From Clostridiales bacterium (GTDB lineage: Bacteria > Bacillota > Clostridia > Lachnospirales > Lachnospiraceae): a stretch of 28,677 nucleotides of DNA. Shown piece by piece: positions 1 to 7,580 of the stretch (the first letter of the stretch is position 1; every line of letters begins with the position of its first letter). The DNA lies in NCBI GenBank assembly GCA_019420425.1, contig JAHZHG010000005.1:1-28677 (forward strand), read 5' to 3'. The notes under the pieces are model-generated. The model was not told where the DNA came from. It searched no databases and was given only the letters and a program-made list of their open reading frames with translations. A program made the position numbers and the translations under genes.

Positions 1-273
1 TATACAAATGACCTTGAACAGGTGATTGCGCGCATTTTCCGCCGGCTGACCGGAAAATATGACGAGGTTACGATTTCTGTCAGTATTGGCGTAGCAAAGA
101 CGGAGGATGTCGGCAGGGAGTATGAGCAGCTGTTCCAATGTGCGGATCAGGCCCTCTATACCGTAAAACGGTCAGGCCGGGGACAGTATCAGTTCTATAA
201 TGATTCCATGCGGGAAATGCTTTCCGTAATTTCACCGATCGACGGCGGCTCAAAAGGGAAAGGAGAAGAATAA
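1..273 (+). CDS. GGDEF (diguanylate cyclase) domain protein, C-terminal fragment
   Basis: The reading frame is open from the first base and stops at 271-273, so only the last 90 residues are present. The fragment carries the C-terminal half of a GGDEF domain: the SVSIGVA strand, then the conserved AD-ALY-VK-GR-G stretch that closes the fold. The GG(D/E)EF active-site loop lies upstream of the window, so catalytic competence cannot be judged. Such domains make cyclic di-GMP from two GTP. A short polar tail follows the domain. The HPt gene starts at the base after its stop codon, so the two are probably translated together and may serve one signalling pathway. The GGDEF assignment is firm; any N-terminal sensor or receiver domain is out of view. 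Confidence 0.85.
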   Translation, partial: YTNDLEQVIARIFRRLTGKYDEVTISVSIGVAKTEDVGREYEQLFQCADQALYTVKRSGRGQYQFYNDSMREMLSVISPIDGGSKGKGEE

Positions 274-630
274 ATGACGTTAAGCGAGTGCTTTACTGCC
301 CTTGGCGGAAATTATGACGAAGTAATCGGGCGCCTCCGCAGCGAGCGGATTGTCCGGAAATTTGTGCTTAAGTTTCTGACAGACGACAGCTTTGCCAATC
401 TGTGCAGGGCGCTGGAGGAGGGAAACGGCGAGGAGGCGTTCCGTGCGGCCCACACAATAAAGGGCATTTGCCAGAACCTGGGCTTTGACCGGCTGTATAA
501 ATCCAGCAGCCGTCTGACAGAGGAGCTGCGGTCGGGTGGAAAACCGGAGAAAACGGATCTGTTCAGGGATGTGGAAGCGGACTATCAGGTCACTATGGCG
601 GCAATCCGCAGGCTTCAGGAGGAGGGCTGA
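274..630 (+). CDS. Stand-alone histidine phosphotransfer (HPt) domain protein
   Basis: This 118-residue protein is an all-helical HPt domain with the motif AHTIKG; His60 is the expected phospho-accepting residue and Lys63-Gly64 complete the HxxKG signature. HPt proteins relay phosphate between the receiver of a hybrid histidine kinase and a second receiver. No kinase or receiver domain is fused to it. Start ATG 274 directly follows the upstream TAA, with AAAGGAGAAG at about 259-267 as ribosome site inside the upstream gene, so translation is coupled. The likely partner is a hybrid kinase or receiver-GGDEF protein encoded upstream of the window; this is inference from context. Confidence 0.85.
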   Translation: MTLSECFTALGGNYDEVIGRLRSERIVRKFVLKFLTDDSFANLCRALEEGNGEEAFRAAHTIKGICQNLGFDRLYKSSSRLTEELRSGGKPEKTDLFRDVEADYQVTMAAIRRLQEEG

Positions 631-664
631 ACCACGGCGTCCGGGCCCCATCCAGAATTTGTAC

Positions 665-693
665 TTGAAAAACAGGTCGAACTATAGTATATT
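665..693 (+). promoter_or_regulatory. Sigma-A-type promoter before the M24 peptidase
   Basis: TTGAAA (665-670) and TATATT (688-693) are separated by exactly 17 bp, close to the housekeeping consensus. It lies about 100 bp before the M24 start at 792 and is the only good promoter seen before the peptide-transport genes. Confidence 0.6.
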
Positions 694-713
694 TATGAAC
701 AAAGTTCTTTAAA

Positions 714-746
714 AAAGCAGGAAAAGCTTAAATTTTTGCCTGTTTT
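714..746 (+). promoter_or_regulatory. Possible 5' leader hairpin
   Basis: CAGG (718-721) and CCTG (739-742) pair, flanked by A-tracts facing T-tracts, giving an imperfect stem followed by TTTT. It lies between the promoter and the M24 gene. It could be a weak attenuator, or a terminator for the HPt operon. The pairing is mostly A-T, so confidence is low. Confidence 0.25.
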
Positions 747-791
747 CGCGAAATGCGAACAAAATATTATGGGGAAGAAGGAAGAAAGAGC

Positions 792-1874
792 ATGAACAGC
801 GAACGATTACAGCGCGTGCTGGAAGAAATGGACAAGACGGGAATTGAACAGATGGTAATCACCAATCCCCATTCGATAAATTATCTTGCCGGACATTACG
901 AAGAGCCATGGGAGCGCTTCTGGGCATTATACCTGAATAAAAACGGCGGCCACCGTTTGATTGCGAACCGGCTGTTTACCCTGGACGAGGTAAGTGGCAT
1001 TGAAATCCTCTGGTATGAGGACGGACAGGACGGCGCGGCCCTGCTGAATACCTGTATTGACCACGAAAAGGAGCTGGGCGTAGACGACGGCATGATGGCC
1101 AGATTTCTGCTCCGGCTGATGGAGCTGAAGGCGGCTGTCGGCTACCGTACGGCTTCTGTCTGCATGGACACAGTAAGGGCGCACAAGGATGAAGAGGAAA
1201 AGGAAAAGATGCGCAGGGCATCCGCCATCAATGACGCGGCTATGGCAGAGTTTAAACAGCTGATCCGTCCGGGCGTGACGGAAAAGCAGGTTGCGGAGCA
1301 GCTGCTGGATATCTACCGCAGCCTGGGCGCAGACGGGTATTCCTTTACTCCGCTGGTGGGCTTTGGCGCCAATGCGGCATGCGGCCATCACGAGCCTGAC
1401 GATACGGAGCTGAAATACGGAGACTGTGTACTGCTTGATGTGGGCTGTATAGCCGACGGATACTGTGCCGATATGACCAGAACCTTTTTCTTTGGCGAGG
1501 TTAGCGAGGAGCACAGGCAGGTGTATGAAACCGTGCTGAAGGCCCAGCTGGCAGCAGAAGCGGTTATCCGCCCGGGCGTTCCCTTAAGTGAGGTGGACAG
1601 GACGGCCCGTGATATCATTGCCGGGGCAGGCTACGGTGAATATTTCACCCACCGCCTGGGCCATTTCATTGGCAGTGAGGTTCATGAAAAAGGCGATGTG
1701 TCTCCTTCCAGTCCTCTGGTTGCCGAGCCCGGAATGATATTCTCTATTGAACCGGGAATTTATCTGCCGGGAGATATGGGCGTTAGAATTGAAGATCTGG
1801 TCATGGTTACGGATGACGGCGTGCAGCTGCTGAATCACTATACGAAGGAACTCCAGGTGATTCCGGCGAAATAA
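792..1874 (+). CDS. M24 family Xaa-Pro peptidase (prolidase / aminopeptidase P-like)
   Basis: This 360-residue cytoplasmic metallopeptidase should release or cleave residues next to proline in short peptides. Residues 1 to about 130 form the creatinase-like N-terminal domain; about 140-355 form the pita-bread M24 domain. All five dinuclear metal ligands are visible: Asp216 (LLDVG), Asp227 (CADMTRT), His291 (HRLGHFIG), Glu320 (SIEPG) and Glu334 (RIEDL). The length matches PepQ/PapA-type enzymes. An upstream ATG at 753 is in frame, but ATG 792 has the purine-rich site GGGGAAGAAGGAAG before it and places the conserved N-terminus normally, so 792 is preferred. It precedes the peptide ABC importer genes, fitting a role in using imported proline peptides. 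Prolidase and aminopeptidase P cannot be separated from sequence alone. Confidence 0.9.
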   Translation: MNSERLQRVLEEMDKTGIEQMVITNPHSINYLAGHYEEPWERFWALYLNKNGGHRLIANRLFTLDEVSGIEILWYEDGQDGAALLNTCIDHEKELGVDDGMMARFLLRLMELKAAVGYRTASVCMDTVRAHKDEEEKEKMRRASAINDAAMAEFKQLIRPGVTEKQVAEQLLDIYRSLGADGYSFTPLVGFGANAACGHHEPDDTELKYGDCVLLDVGCIADGYCADMTRTFFFGEVSEEHRQVYETVLKAQLAAEAVIRPGVPLSEVDRTARDIIAGAGYGEYFTHRLGHFIGSEVHEKGDVSPSSPLVAEPGMIFSIEPGIYLPGDMGVRIEDLVMVTDDGVQLLNHYTKELQVIPAK

Positions 1875-1888
1875 GATGCAGATATGGA

Positions 1889-1930
1889 AAAGACGTTGTT
1901 TTCCATGGAAAATAACGTCTTTATGTTTTT
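1889..1930 (+). terminator. Hairpin with T-run between M24 gene and importer operon
   Basis: AAAGACGTT (1889-1897) pairs with AACGTCTTT (1914-1922), and the inner TTTTCC/GGAAAA arms continue the stem past a single mismatch. The loop is almost nil. Five Ts (1926-1930) follow after TATG. This is probably a partial terminator that lowers read-through into the importer genes. No convincing promoter was seen between it and the permease at 2011. Confidence 0.5.
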
Positions 1931-2010
1931 CAAACTGCTTTATTGGAGTAAAGTAAAACGTGCGCCCCGGGCTTTGGGGGAGCGGGAAGAGGGAATGGGA
2001 GGAAAATGAC

Positions 2011-2943
2011 ATGCTGAAATACATAGCAAAAAGGCTTCTGATGCTGATTCCCACATTGCTGGCGGTAATTCTTATCGTTTTGTTCATCATGGATCTGACA
2101 CCGGGCGATCCCGGAACGCTGATTCTCGGTGAGCGTGCATCGCGGGAGGAAATAGAAGCAAAAAATGACGAGCTGGGATACAATGACCCGTTTCTGGTTC
2201 GGTATGTGAATTATATCGTAGATGCGCTTCACGGTGATCTGGGAAATTCCTGGAAAACGAACCGGCCGGTTTCCGGCGAGCTGATGGCCCGTCTGCCGGT
2301 AACCGTTACGCTGGCCGTGGGAGCGATCCTGATCGGTACAGTGATCGGTACGCTGGTGGGTATCCTTTCTGCGGTGAAGCAATACAGCTTTCTGGATTTT
2401 ACAGCAACGGCGGTGGCGATGGCGCTGGCCTCGTTTCCGGGCTTCTGGATTGGTATGATGCTGATCCTGCTGTTTTCCCTTTACCTTGGCTGGCTGCCTT
2501 CCTTTGGCGCGGGAGATCTGAAGCATTTTATCCTGCCCTGGATTACCACCGCCTGTCCGTTTCTGGCCTCCCAGCTGCGTATGACGAGAACCTCCATGCT
2601 GGAGGTTATCCGTATGGACTATATCCGCACAGCCAGGGCCAAGGGCCAGAAGGAAAGCAAGATTATCATGCGCCATGCGCTGCGCAATGCCCTTCTCCCG
2701 GTGATTACCGTGCTGGGCATCAATTTCGGAGGCCTGCTGGGCGGAACCGTTACCATTGAGACGGTATTTACCCTTCCGGGAGTCGGATCCCTGATTATTG
2801 AGGCCATCCGGACGAAGGATGTCCCGCTGGTTACCGGAGCGACGGTTATGCTGGCGTCCTTTACTGCTATACTGATGCTGATTGTGGATGTACTGTATGC
2901 CTATATTGACCCGCGTATCAAGTCAAGGTATATGAGAAAGTAG
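2011..2943 (+). CDS. dppB: Peptide/nickel-type ABC transporter permease, DppB/OppB family
   Basis: This 310-residue inner-membrane permease is the first of two that form the channel of a peptide-class importer. It has the family's N-terminal helix followed by a large extracytoplasmic segment containing TPGDPG and the LGYNDPF stretch, then about five further helices. The cytoplasmic EAA loop, which docks on the ATPases, is seen as DYIRTARAKG near residues 205-214. ATG 2011 was chosen over an in-frame ATG at 1960 because GGGAGG lies just before it and the protein then begins MLKYIAKRLL, as usual for the family. Four importer genes follow in the same direction. The symbol is nominal: dipeptide and oligopeptide specificity cannot be distinguished here. 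Confidence 0.88.
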   Translation: MLKYIAKRLLMLIPTLLAVILIVLFIMDLTPGDPGTLILGERASREEIEAKNDELGYNDPFLVRYVNYIVDALHGDLGNSWKTNRPVSGELMARLPVTVTLAVGAILIGTVIGTLVGILSAVKQYSFLDFTATAVAMALASFPGFWIGMMLILLFSLYLGWLPSFGAGDLKHFILPWITTACPFLASQLRMTRTSMLEVIRMDYIRTARAKGQKESKIIMRHALRNALLPVITVLGINFGGLLGGTVTIETVFTLPGVGSLIIEAIRTKDVPLVTGATVMLASFTAILMLIVDVLYAYIDPRIKSRYMRK

Positions 2944-2958
2944 CGGAGGGATAAGGTA

Positions 2959-3837
2959 ATGAGTAAAAGATCAGAACAGATTAATCTGAAGAAAAAAAGC
3001 CAGGCGGGCGATATCTGGCGGAGATTTTTAAAGAATAAAACAGCCGTATTCGGACTGGTTGTCTTTACGATCATTATGCTGGTTGTGATTCTGGCAGATG
3101 TGATCGTGTCCTATGATACGGCGCTTACGCAGAACATTATGGAGCGTCTGCAGGGGCCCAGCGGAGCCCACTGGTTTGGTACGGACAACTTTGGACGCGA
3201 CATTTTTGCACGTATTGTCCATGGCTCCAGAAATTCCCTGCTGGTAGGTATCGGCGCGGTGGCTATCGGTATCACGGTGGGCGGCCTCCTGGGTGCGATT
3301 GCCGGCTTTTACGGCGGCAAGATCGATTCGGTGATCGGACGTGTCATGGATACGGTGATGAGTATTCCGCTGATGCTTCTGGTGCTGTCCATTGTAACGG
3401 CTATGGGAAACAGCCTGATTAACGTACTGCTGGCCATGATGATCGCCAATATCCCGCATTATGTACGTATTGTACGCGCGGCGATTTTGTCTGTTGTCGG
3501 ACAGGATTATATTGAAGCGGCCAGAGCCTGCGGCACGCCGAACTACAAGATCATTATCAAGCACGTTATCCCCAACGCGATCGGGCCGATCATTGTACAG
3601 GCGACGATGGCTGTTGGTACGATGATCCTGAATGCGGCGGGAATCAGCTTCCTGGGTATGGGTATACAGCCGCCTACTCCGGAGTGGGGCTCTATGCTGA
3701 ATGAAGGAAAGCAGTTTATGACCATGTATCCGTATATCGTTGTATTCCCGGGTATTGCCATCGGTCTTACCGCTCTGGCGCTGAACCTGATGGGCGACGG
3801 CCTAAGGGATGCCCTTGACCCGAAACTGAAAGACTGA
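2959..3837 (+). CDS. dppC: Peptide-type ABC transporter permease, DppC/OppC family
   Basis: The partner permease, 292 residues. After a basic cytoplasmic N-terminus comes the first membrane helix (about 30-50), then the family's short periplasmic-side segment with HWFGTDNFGRDIFAR, a strong DppC/OppC hallmark, and five more helices. The EAA loop reads DYIEAARACG. The end carries the usual GDGLRDALDPKLKD tail. GGAGGGATAAGG precedes ATG 2959, 15 bases after the dppB-type stop, so both permeases are co-translated. The substrate is inferred from the neighbouring peptidases to be short peptides. Confidence 0.9.
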   Translation: MSKRSEQINLKKKSQAGDIWRRFLKNKTAVFGLVVFTIIMLVVILADVIVSYDTALTQNIMERLQGPSGAHWFGTDNFGRDIFARIVHGSRNSLLVGIGAVAIGITVGGLLGAIAGFYGGKIDSVIGRVMDTVMSIPLMLLVLSIVTAMGNSLINVLLAMMIANIPHYVRIVRAAILSVVGQDYIEAARACGTPNYKIIIKHVIPNAIGPIIVQATMAVGTMILNAAGISFLGMGIQPPTPEWGSMLNEGKQFMTMYPYIVVFPGIAIGLTALALNLMGDGLRDALDPKLKD

Positions 3838-3848
3838 GGTGGCTGAAT

Positions 3849-4853
3849 ATGGATAATAGGGAAAAAATTTTGGAAGTGGACAACCTGACCGCCGTGTACA
3901 AGACCGATGCGGGGATTGTACATGCGGTGAACGGGGTAAGCTTTTCACTGAATAAAAAAGAGACCATCGGCCTGGTGGGAGAGACGGGAGCAGGAAAGAC
4001 GACGACGGCCCTGGCCATTATGCAGCTGCTGCCGGAACGGACAGGCAGAATCGAATCCGGAAGTATTCTCTATCAGGGCGAGGATCTGCTGAAGAAGAGC
4101 AAAAACGAAATGCGGATGATCCGCGGAGCCTGCATATCCATGATCTTTCAGGATCCGATGACCGCATTGAACCCCCTGCTGACGGTAGGCGAGCAGATTT
4201 ATGAATCCCTGGACATTCACAACTATGACAACAAGTCTGCCAAAGAGCTGGAGGCACGTGTGGACGAGCTTTTGGAGCTGGTGGGCATACCGGCCAAGAG
4301 AAAGGTGAATTATCCCCACGAATTTTCCGGCGGCATGAAGCAGCGAATCGTCATCGCCATTGCCCTGGCCTGTCAGCCCCTGGTGCTGATCGCAGACGAG
4401 CCGACCACGGCCCTGGATGTGACGATCCAGGCCCAGGTGCTGAACCTGATGGATGAGCTGAAGCAGAAGCTCTCCACCTCGATGATCATGATTACCCATG
4501 ACCTGGGCGTTGTGGCCGAGACCTGTGACAAGGTTGCGGTTATGTATGCGGGAGAGATTGTAGAATACGGAATGCTGGAGGAGATTTTTGACCAGTCAAA
4601 GCCCCATCATCCCTATACCGTAGGCCTGTTTCATGCGATTCCCAGCCTGACCGGGGAGAGCAGGCGGCTAAAGCCCATCGACGGGCTGATGCCCGACCCT
4701 GCAAATCTGCCGGAAGGCTGCAGGTTCCATCCGCGCTGTCATCAGTGTACAGAAGCCTGCAAGTCAGGCGAGGTTTACTGCTATGAGGACGGTACGCACA
4801 AAATACGATGCAATCTGATGCGGAAAGGAGAACAGGATGTCAGAGCTGATTAA
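3849..4853 (+). CDS. dppD: Peptide ABC transporter ATP-binding protein, DppD/OppD family
   Basis: This 334-residue ATPase is one of two unlike nucleotide-binding subunits. Visible motifs are Walker A GETGAGKT (about 44-51), a Q-loop in ISMIFQDPM, an FSGGMKQR signature, Walker B LIADEPT followed by the TALD D-loop, and the switch histidine in ITHDLG. The C-terminal oligopeptide-type extension has the cysteine cluster CRFHPRCHQCTEAC, which in relatives can hold an iron-sulfur centre. The gene starts 11 bases after the dppC-type stop. Its last 17 bases overlap the next ATPase gene, so the two ATPases should be made in equal amounts. Confidence 0.9.
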   Translation: MDNREKILEVDNLTAVYKTDAGIVHAVNGVSFSLNKKETIGLVGETGAGKTTTALAIMQLLPERTGRIESGSILYQGEDLLKKSKNEMRMIRGACISMIFQDPMTALNPLLTVGEQIYESLDIHNYDNKSAKELEARVDELLELVGIPAKRKVNYPHEFSGGMKQRIVIAIALACQPLVLIADEPTTALDVTIQAQVLNLMDELKQKLSTSMIMITHDLGVVAETCDKVAVMYAGEIVEYGMLEEIFDQSKPHHPYTVGLFHAIPSLTGESRRLKPIDGLMPDPANLPEGCRFHPRCHQCTEACKSGEVYCYEDGTHKIRCNLMRKGEQDVRAD

Positions 4854-5790
4854 GACCGTAGATCTGAAGAAATATTTCAAGCTGTCGAAAACAGAGCAGC
4901 TTCATGCGGTAGACGGCGTCAATCTCACGATTGATCAGGGCCGTACTCTTGGCGTGGTAGGCGAAAGCGGCTGCGGCAAGTCTACCCTTGGACGGGTAAT
5001 GATCGGACTGATTGAGGCTACTTCCGGAGAAATTTATTTTGAAGGAAAGGATCTGCTGAAAATGAAGCCGGCCGAGCGCAAGGACTACCGGACAAAGATG
5101 CAGATCATTTTCCAGGATCCCTATTCCAGCCTGAATCCCCGAATGTCGGTATTCCAGCTGATTGCCGAGCCGATGGTATCCAACCATGTATATAAAACCA
5201 AGGGAGAGCTGGTAGACCGGGTAGTCTATCTGATGGAAAAGGTGGGACTGGATCAGCGGTTTATCAATGCCTATCCCCATGAGATGGACGGAGGAAGAAG
5301 GCAGAGAGTAGGAATTGCCCGTGCGCTGGCGCTAAATCCACAGTTTATTGTCTGTGACGAGCCGGTTTCGGCCCTGGACGTATCCATTCAGGCGCAGATT
5401 ATCAATCTGCTGATGGATATGCAGGAGGAGCTGGGACTGACCTATATGTTTATCACCCATGACCTGTCTGTGGTGCGCCATATGTCGGATGAGATTATGG
5501 TTATGTATCTGGGCCAGTGCGTGGAACGGGCGCCCGCCCATGAGCTGTTTAAAAACCCCATGCATCCCTATACCAGGGCTCTGCTGGCCGCGATTCCCCA
5601 GCCGGTGCCGGGGGCAAAGAAGAACAGGGAGATTATCCGCGGCGAGGTGTCCAACCCCATCAATCCCAAGCCGGGCTGCCGGTTTGCCAGCCGCTGCAGA
5701 CACTGCAGGCCGGAATGCACGCAGGCAGACGTACCCTTAAAACTGGTAGAAAACGCACATGAAGTAGCATGCGTTTTGTATAATAACTAA
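4837..5790 (+). CDS. dppF: Peptide ABC transporter ATP-binding protein, DppF/OppF family
   Basis: The second ATPase, 317 residues. It has Walker A GESGCGKST (about 42-50), Q-loop IIFQDPYSSLNPR, Walker B FIVCDEP, D-loop SALDVS, and switch His in FITHDLSVV. The signature motif is unusual: where most family members read LSGGQRQR it reads MDGGRRQR, so the conserved serine is aspartate. The C-terminal extension carries four cysteines in CRFASRCRHCRPEC. AAAGGAGAA before ATG 4837 is a good ribosome site inside the upstream gene. In this heterodimeric family one composite ATP site is often degenerate, so the altered signature may mark the less active site; that is inference. Confidence 0.9.
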   Translation: MSELIKTVDLKKYFKLSKTEQLHAVDGVNLTIDQGRTLGVVGESGCGKSTLGRVMIGLIEATSGEIYFEGKDLLKMKPAERKDYRTKMQIIFQDPYSSLNPRMSVFQLIAEPMVSNHVYKTKGELVDRVVYLMEKVGLDQRFINAYPHEMDGGRRQRVGIARALALNPQFIVCDEPVSALDVSIQAQIINLLMDMQEELGLTYMFITHDLSVVRHMSDEIMVMYLGQCVERAPAHELFKNPMHPYTRALLAAIPQPVPGAKKNREIIRGEVSNPINPKPGCRFASRCRHCRPECTQADVPLKLVENAHEVACVLYNN

Positions 5791-5807
5791 TCCTAAGGAG
5801 GAGAAAT

Positions 5808-7349
5808 ATGAAAAAGACAATGAAAAAAGCAGCTGCCGCAGCGCTTAGCTGTGCACTTCTGGCTTCTGCAGGCGCAGTGACCAACGTGTCCGCAGCAGAA
5901 GAGAGAACCATCAATATTGCTTACACAGCAATTCCGGATGGCCTGATTCAGAGACTGCACCCGCCGGGAGTTCCGGAGTCAATCGCGTATTCGCAGATTT
6001 CCGATACGCTGGTGTACAAGAACCAGAACGGCGAGTATGAGCCGAGACTGGCTGAGAGCTGGGAGGTAAACGAGGACTCCACCGAGCTGACCTTCCATCT
6101 GAGACAGGACGTAAAATGGTCCGACGGCGAGCCGCTTACGTCTGAGGACGTTGTATTTACCATGAATATGCTGAAGGAAGCCGCGGGCTTCTCGGTTACG
6201 ACCTCAGACCTGGGCGAAGTTGAGGCTCCGGATGAGTATACCGTAGTCATGAAGCTTACCCAGCCGGATGCGGTATTCCTGTCCAACCTGGCAACCAGCA
6301 TGTATGGCTCCATCATGCCGGCGCACGGCGATGAGCAGTGGGGCGATGAGTACGGAACCAGCCCGGAAAAGACCCTGTCCTGCGGACCGTACATTGTAAC
6401 GGACTGGCAGAGAGACATTTCTATGACCTTTGAGGCAAACCCGGATTATTACCGCGGAGAGGCTCCGATCAAGGAAGTGGTATTCCACGAAATGCAGGAC
6501 ACCAACGCCGCTGTAGTTGCTCTGCAGACCGGCGACATTGACCTGTGGTTTAACCCGATCACCGGTACGGCGTACAGCACACTGAGTACTGCTGAAAATA
6601 TTGCAATTGAAGAATATGTCAGCGGACGTAACGAGGCTGTTTATATGTACACTCCGGACGGAATCTTCTCTGACGTGCGGATGAGACAGGCTGTTGCCTA
6701 TGCAATTAACCCGGAAGAGGCGCTGATGGTTGCAGCAGATGGCATGGGCGAGCTGATCAGCTACCCGGGCGATATCGGAGCAGAGATGTCCGGTAACCCG
6801 GATTACGATTCTCCGTATGGCTACAGCTATGACCTGGAAAAAGCAAAAGAGCTGGTTGCCGAGTGCGGAATGGAAGGCGCATCCGTTACGGTTAAGTCCT
6901 ACAATACGGAGCCGTATGCAACCCTGGGCGTATGGCTGCAGAGCGTGCTGACGAACATTGGCCTGAACGCAACCTGTGAGCCGATGGAGCGTGCAGCTTT
7001 CCTGGAAGAGATGCAGGCGGGAAAGGTAGAGATTCTGCCGCTAGCCTGGGTTGGACAGACCTACGATATCGATGAGGTGCTGTCAGGCCCGTTATACAGC
7101 GCAAACGCAGGAAGTTCAAACTACAGCTTCTACAGCGATCCGGATATGGACGCACTGGTTGAAGCATCCCGCGGAGAGGCTGATCCGGATGCGCGTAAGG
7201 AAATCATCAAGGAAATGATCGATAAGTTCGAGCAGGATGTTCCGTTCGTACCGCTGTATGTAGATAAATATGCGATCCCGCACAGCACCGATATTGTTTG
7301 CGAGAATGCAAAATCTTATTCTATGTATGACTATCACTGGGCAGAGTAA
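5808..7349 (+). CDS. Family 5 solute-binding protein of the peptide importer (DppA/OppA-like)
   Basis: This 513-residue secreted binding protein delivers substrate to the importer encoded just upstream. Residues 1 to about 29 form a signal peptide: a lysine-rich start, an alanine/leucine core, and a VSA-AEE cleavage site. Family 5 hallmarks follow: the LAESWEVNEDSTELTFHLR segment (about 81-99), VKWSDGEPLTSEDVVFT, and the NPDYYRG stretch. No canonical lipobox (L-[AS]-[GA]-C) is present; Cys15 sits in ALSC, a poor match. AAGGAGGAG before ATG 5808 is near-perfect, suggesting high translation. A terminator follows at 7365. Peptide specificity is inferred from context; other members bind nickel, opines or sugars. 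Confidence 0.9.
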   Translation: MKKTMKKAAAAALSCALLASAGAVTNVSAAEERTINIAYTAIPDGLIQRLHPPGVPESIAYSQISDTLVYKNQNGEYEPRLAESWEVNEDSTELTFHLRQDVKWSDGEPLTSEDVVFTMNMLKEAAGFSVTTSDLGEVEAPDEYTVVMKLTQPDAVFLSNLATSMYGSIMPAHGDEQWGDEYGTSPEKTLSCGPYIVTDWQRDISMTFEANPDYYRGEAPIKEVVFHEMQDTNAAVVALQTGDIDLWFNPITGTAYSTLSTAENIAIEEYVSGRNEAVYMYTPDGIFSDVRMRQAVAYAINPEEALMVAADGMGELISYPGDIGAEMSGNPDYDSPYGYSYDLEKAKELVAECGMEGASVTVKSYNTEPYATLGVWLQSVLTNIGLNATCEPMERAAFLEEMQAGKVEILPLAWVGQTYDIDEVLSGPLYSANAGSSNYSFYSDPDMDALVEASRGEADPDARKEIIKEMIDKFEQDVPFVPLYVDKYAIPHSTDIVCENAKSYSMYDYHWAE

Positions 7350-7364
7350 GGACAGATAGAAATG

Positions 7365-7389
7365 AGGGGAGAAGGACATTCTCCCCTTT
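7365..7389 (+). terminator. Intrinsic terminator after the importer operon
   Basis: AGGGGAGAA (7365-7373) pairs perfectly with TTCTCCCCT (7379-7387) around a five-base loop. The T-tract is short (TTTATT). It follows the binding-protein stop by 15 bases and probably ends the importer transcript. Confidence 0.75.
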
Positions 7390-7430
7390 ATTGCATTATA
7401 GCACATTTTTTCACCTATGATACAAAACCC

Positions 7431-7540
7431 TCCGGGGGAGCGCAGAGCCTGTCCCAGTGAAGTGAGGGTACTTTGCGCTAAGGAAAACGGTCGCCGCCGC
7501 GACCGCGCTCCGGCGCGGGAATGTGCCGGAGGAGTATTCT
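7431..7540 (+). repeat. GC-rich three-hairpin intergenic element
   Basis: Three inverted repeats lie in a row in the 190-base space between the importer terminator and the first M29 gene. AGCGCAGAG (7439-7447) pairs with CTTTGCGCT (7471-7479) with one wobble. CGGTCGC (7488-7494) pairs with GCGACCG (7499-7505). CTCCGGC (7508-7514) pairs with GCCGGAG (7525-7531), which is followed by GAGTATTCTTTTTA. The block differs in texture from its AT-rich upstream flank. It may be a dispersed palindromic repeat or a structured leader; no function is assigned. The last hairpin could also act as a terminator. Confidence 0.45.
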
Positions 7541-7580
7541 TTTTACGGCTTTAGTTAGTACAGAAAAGATGGAGGAAATT

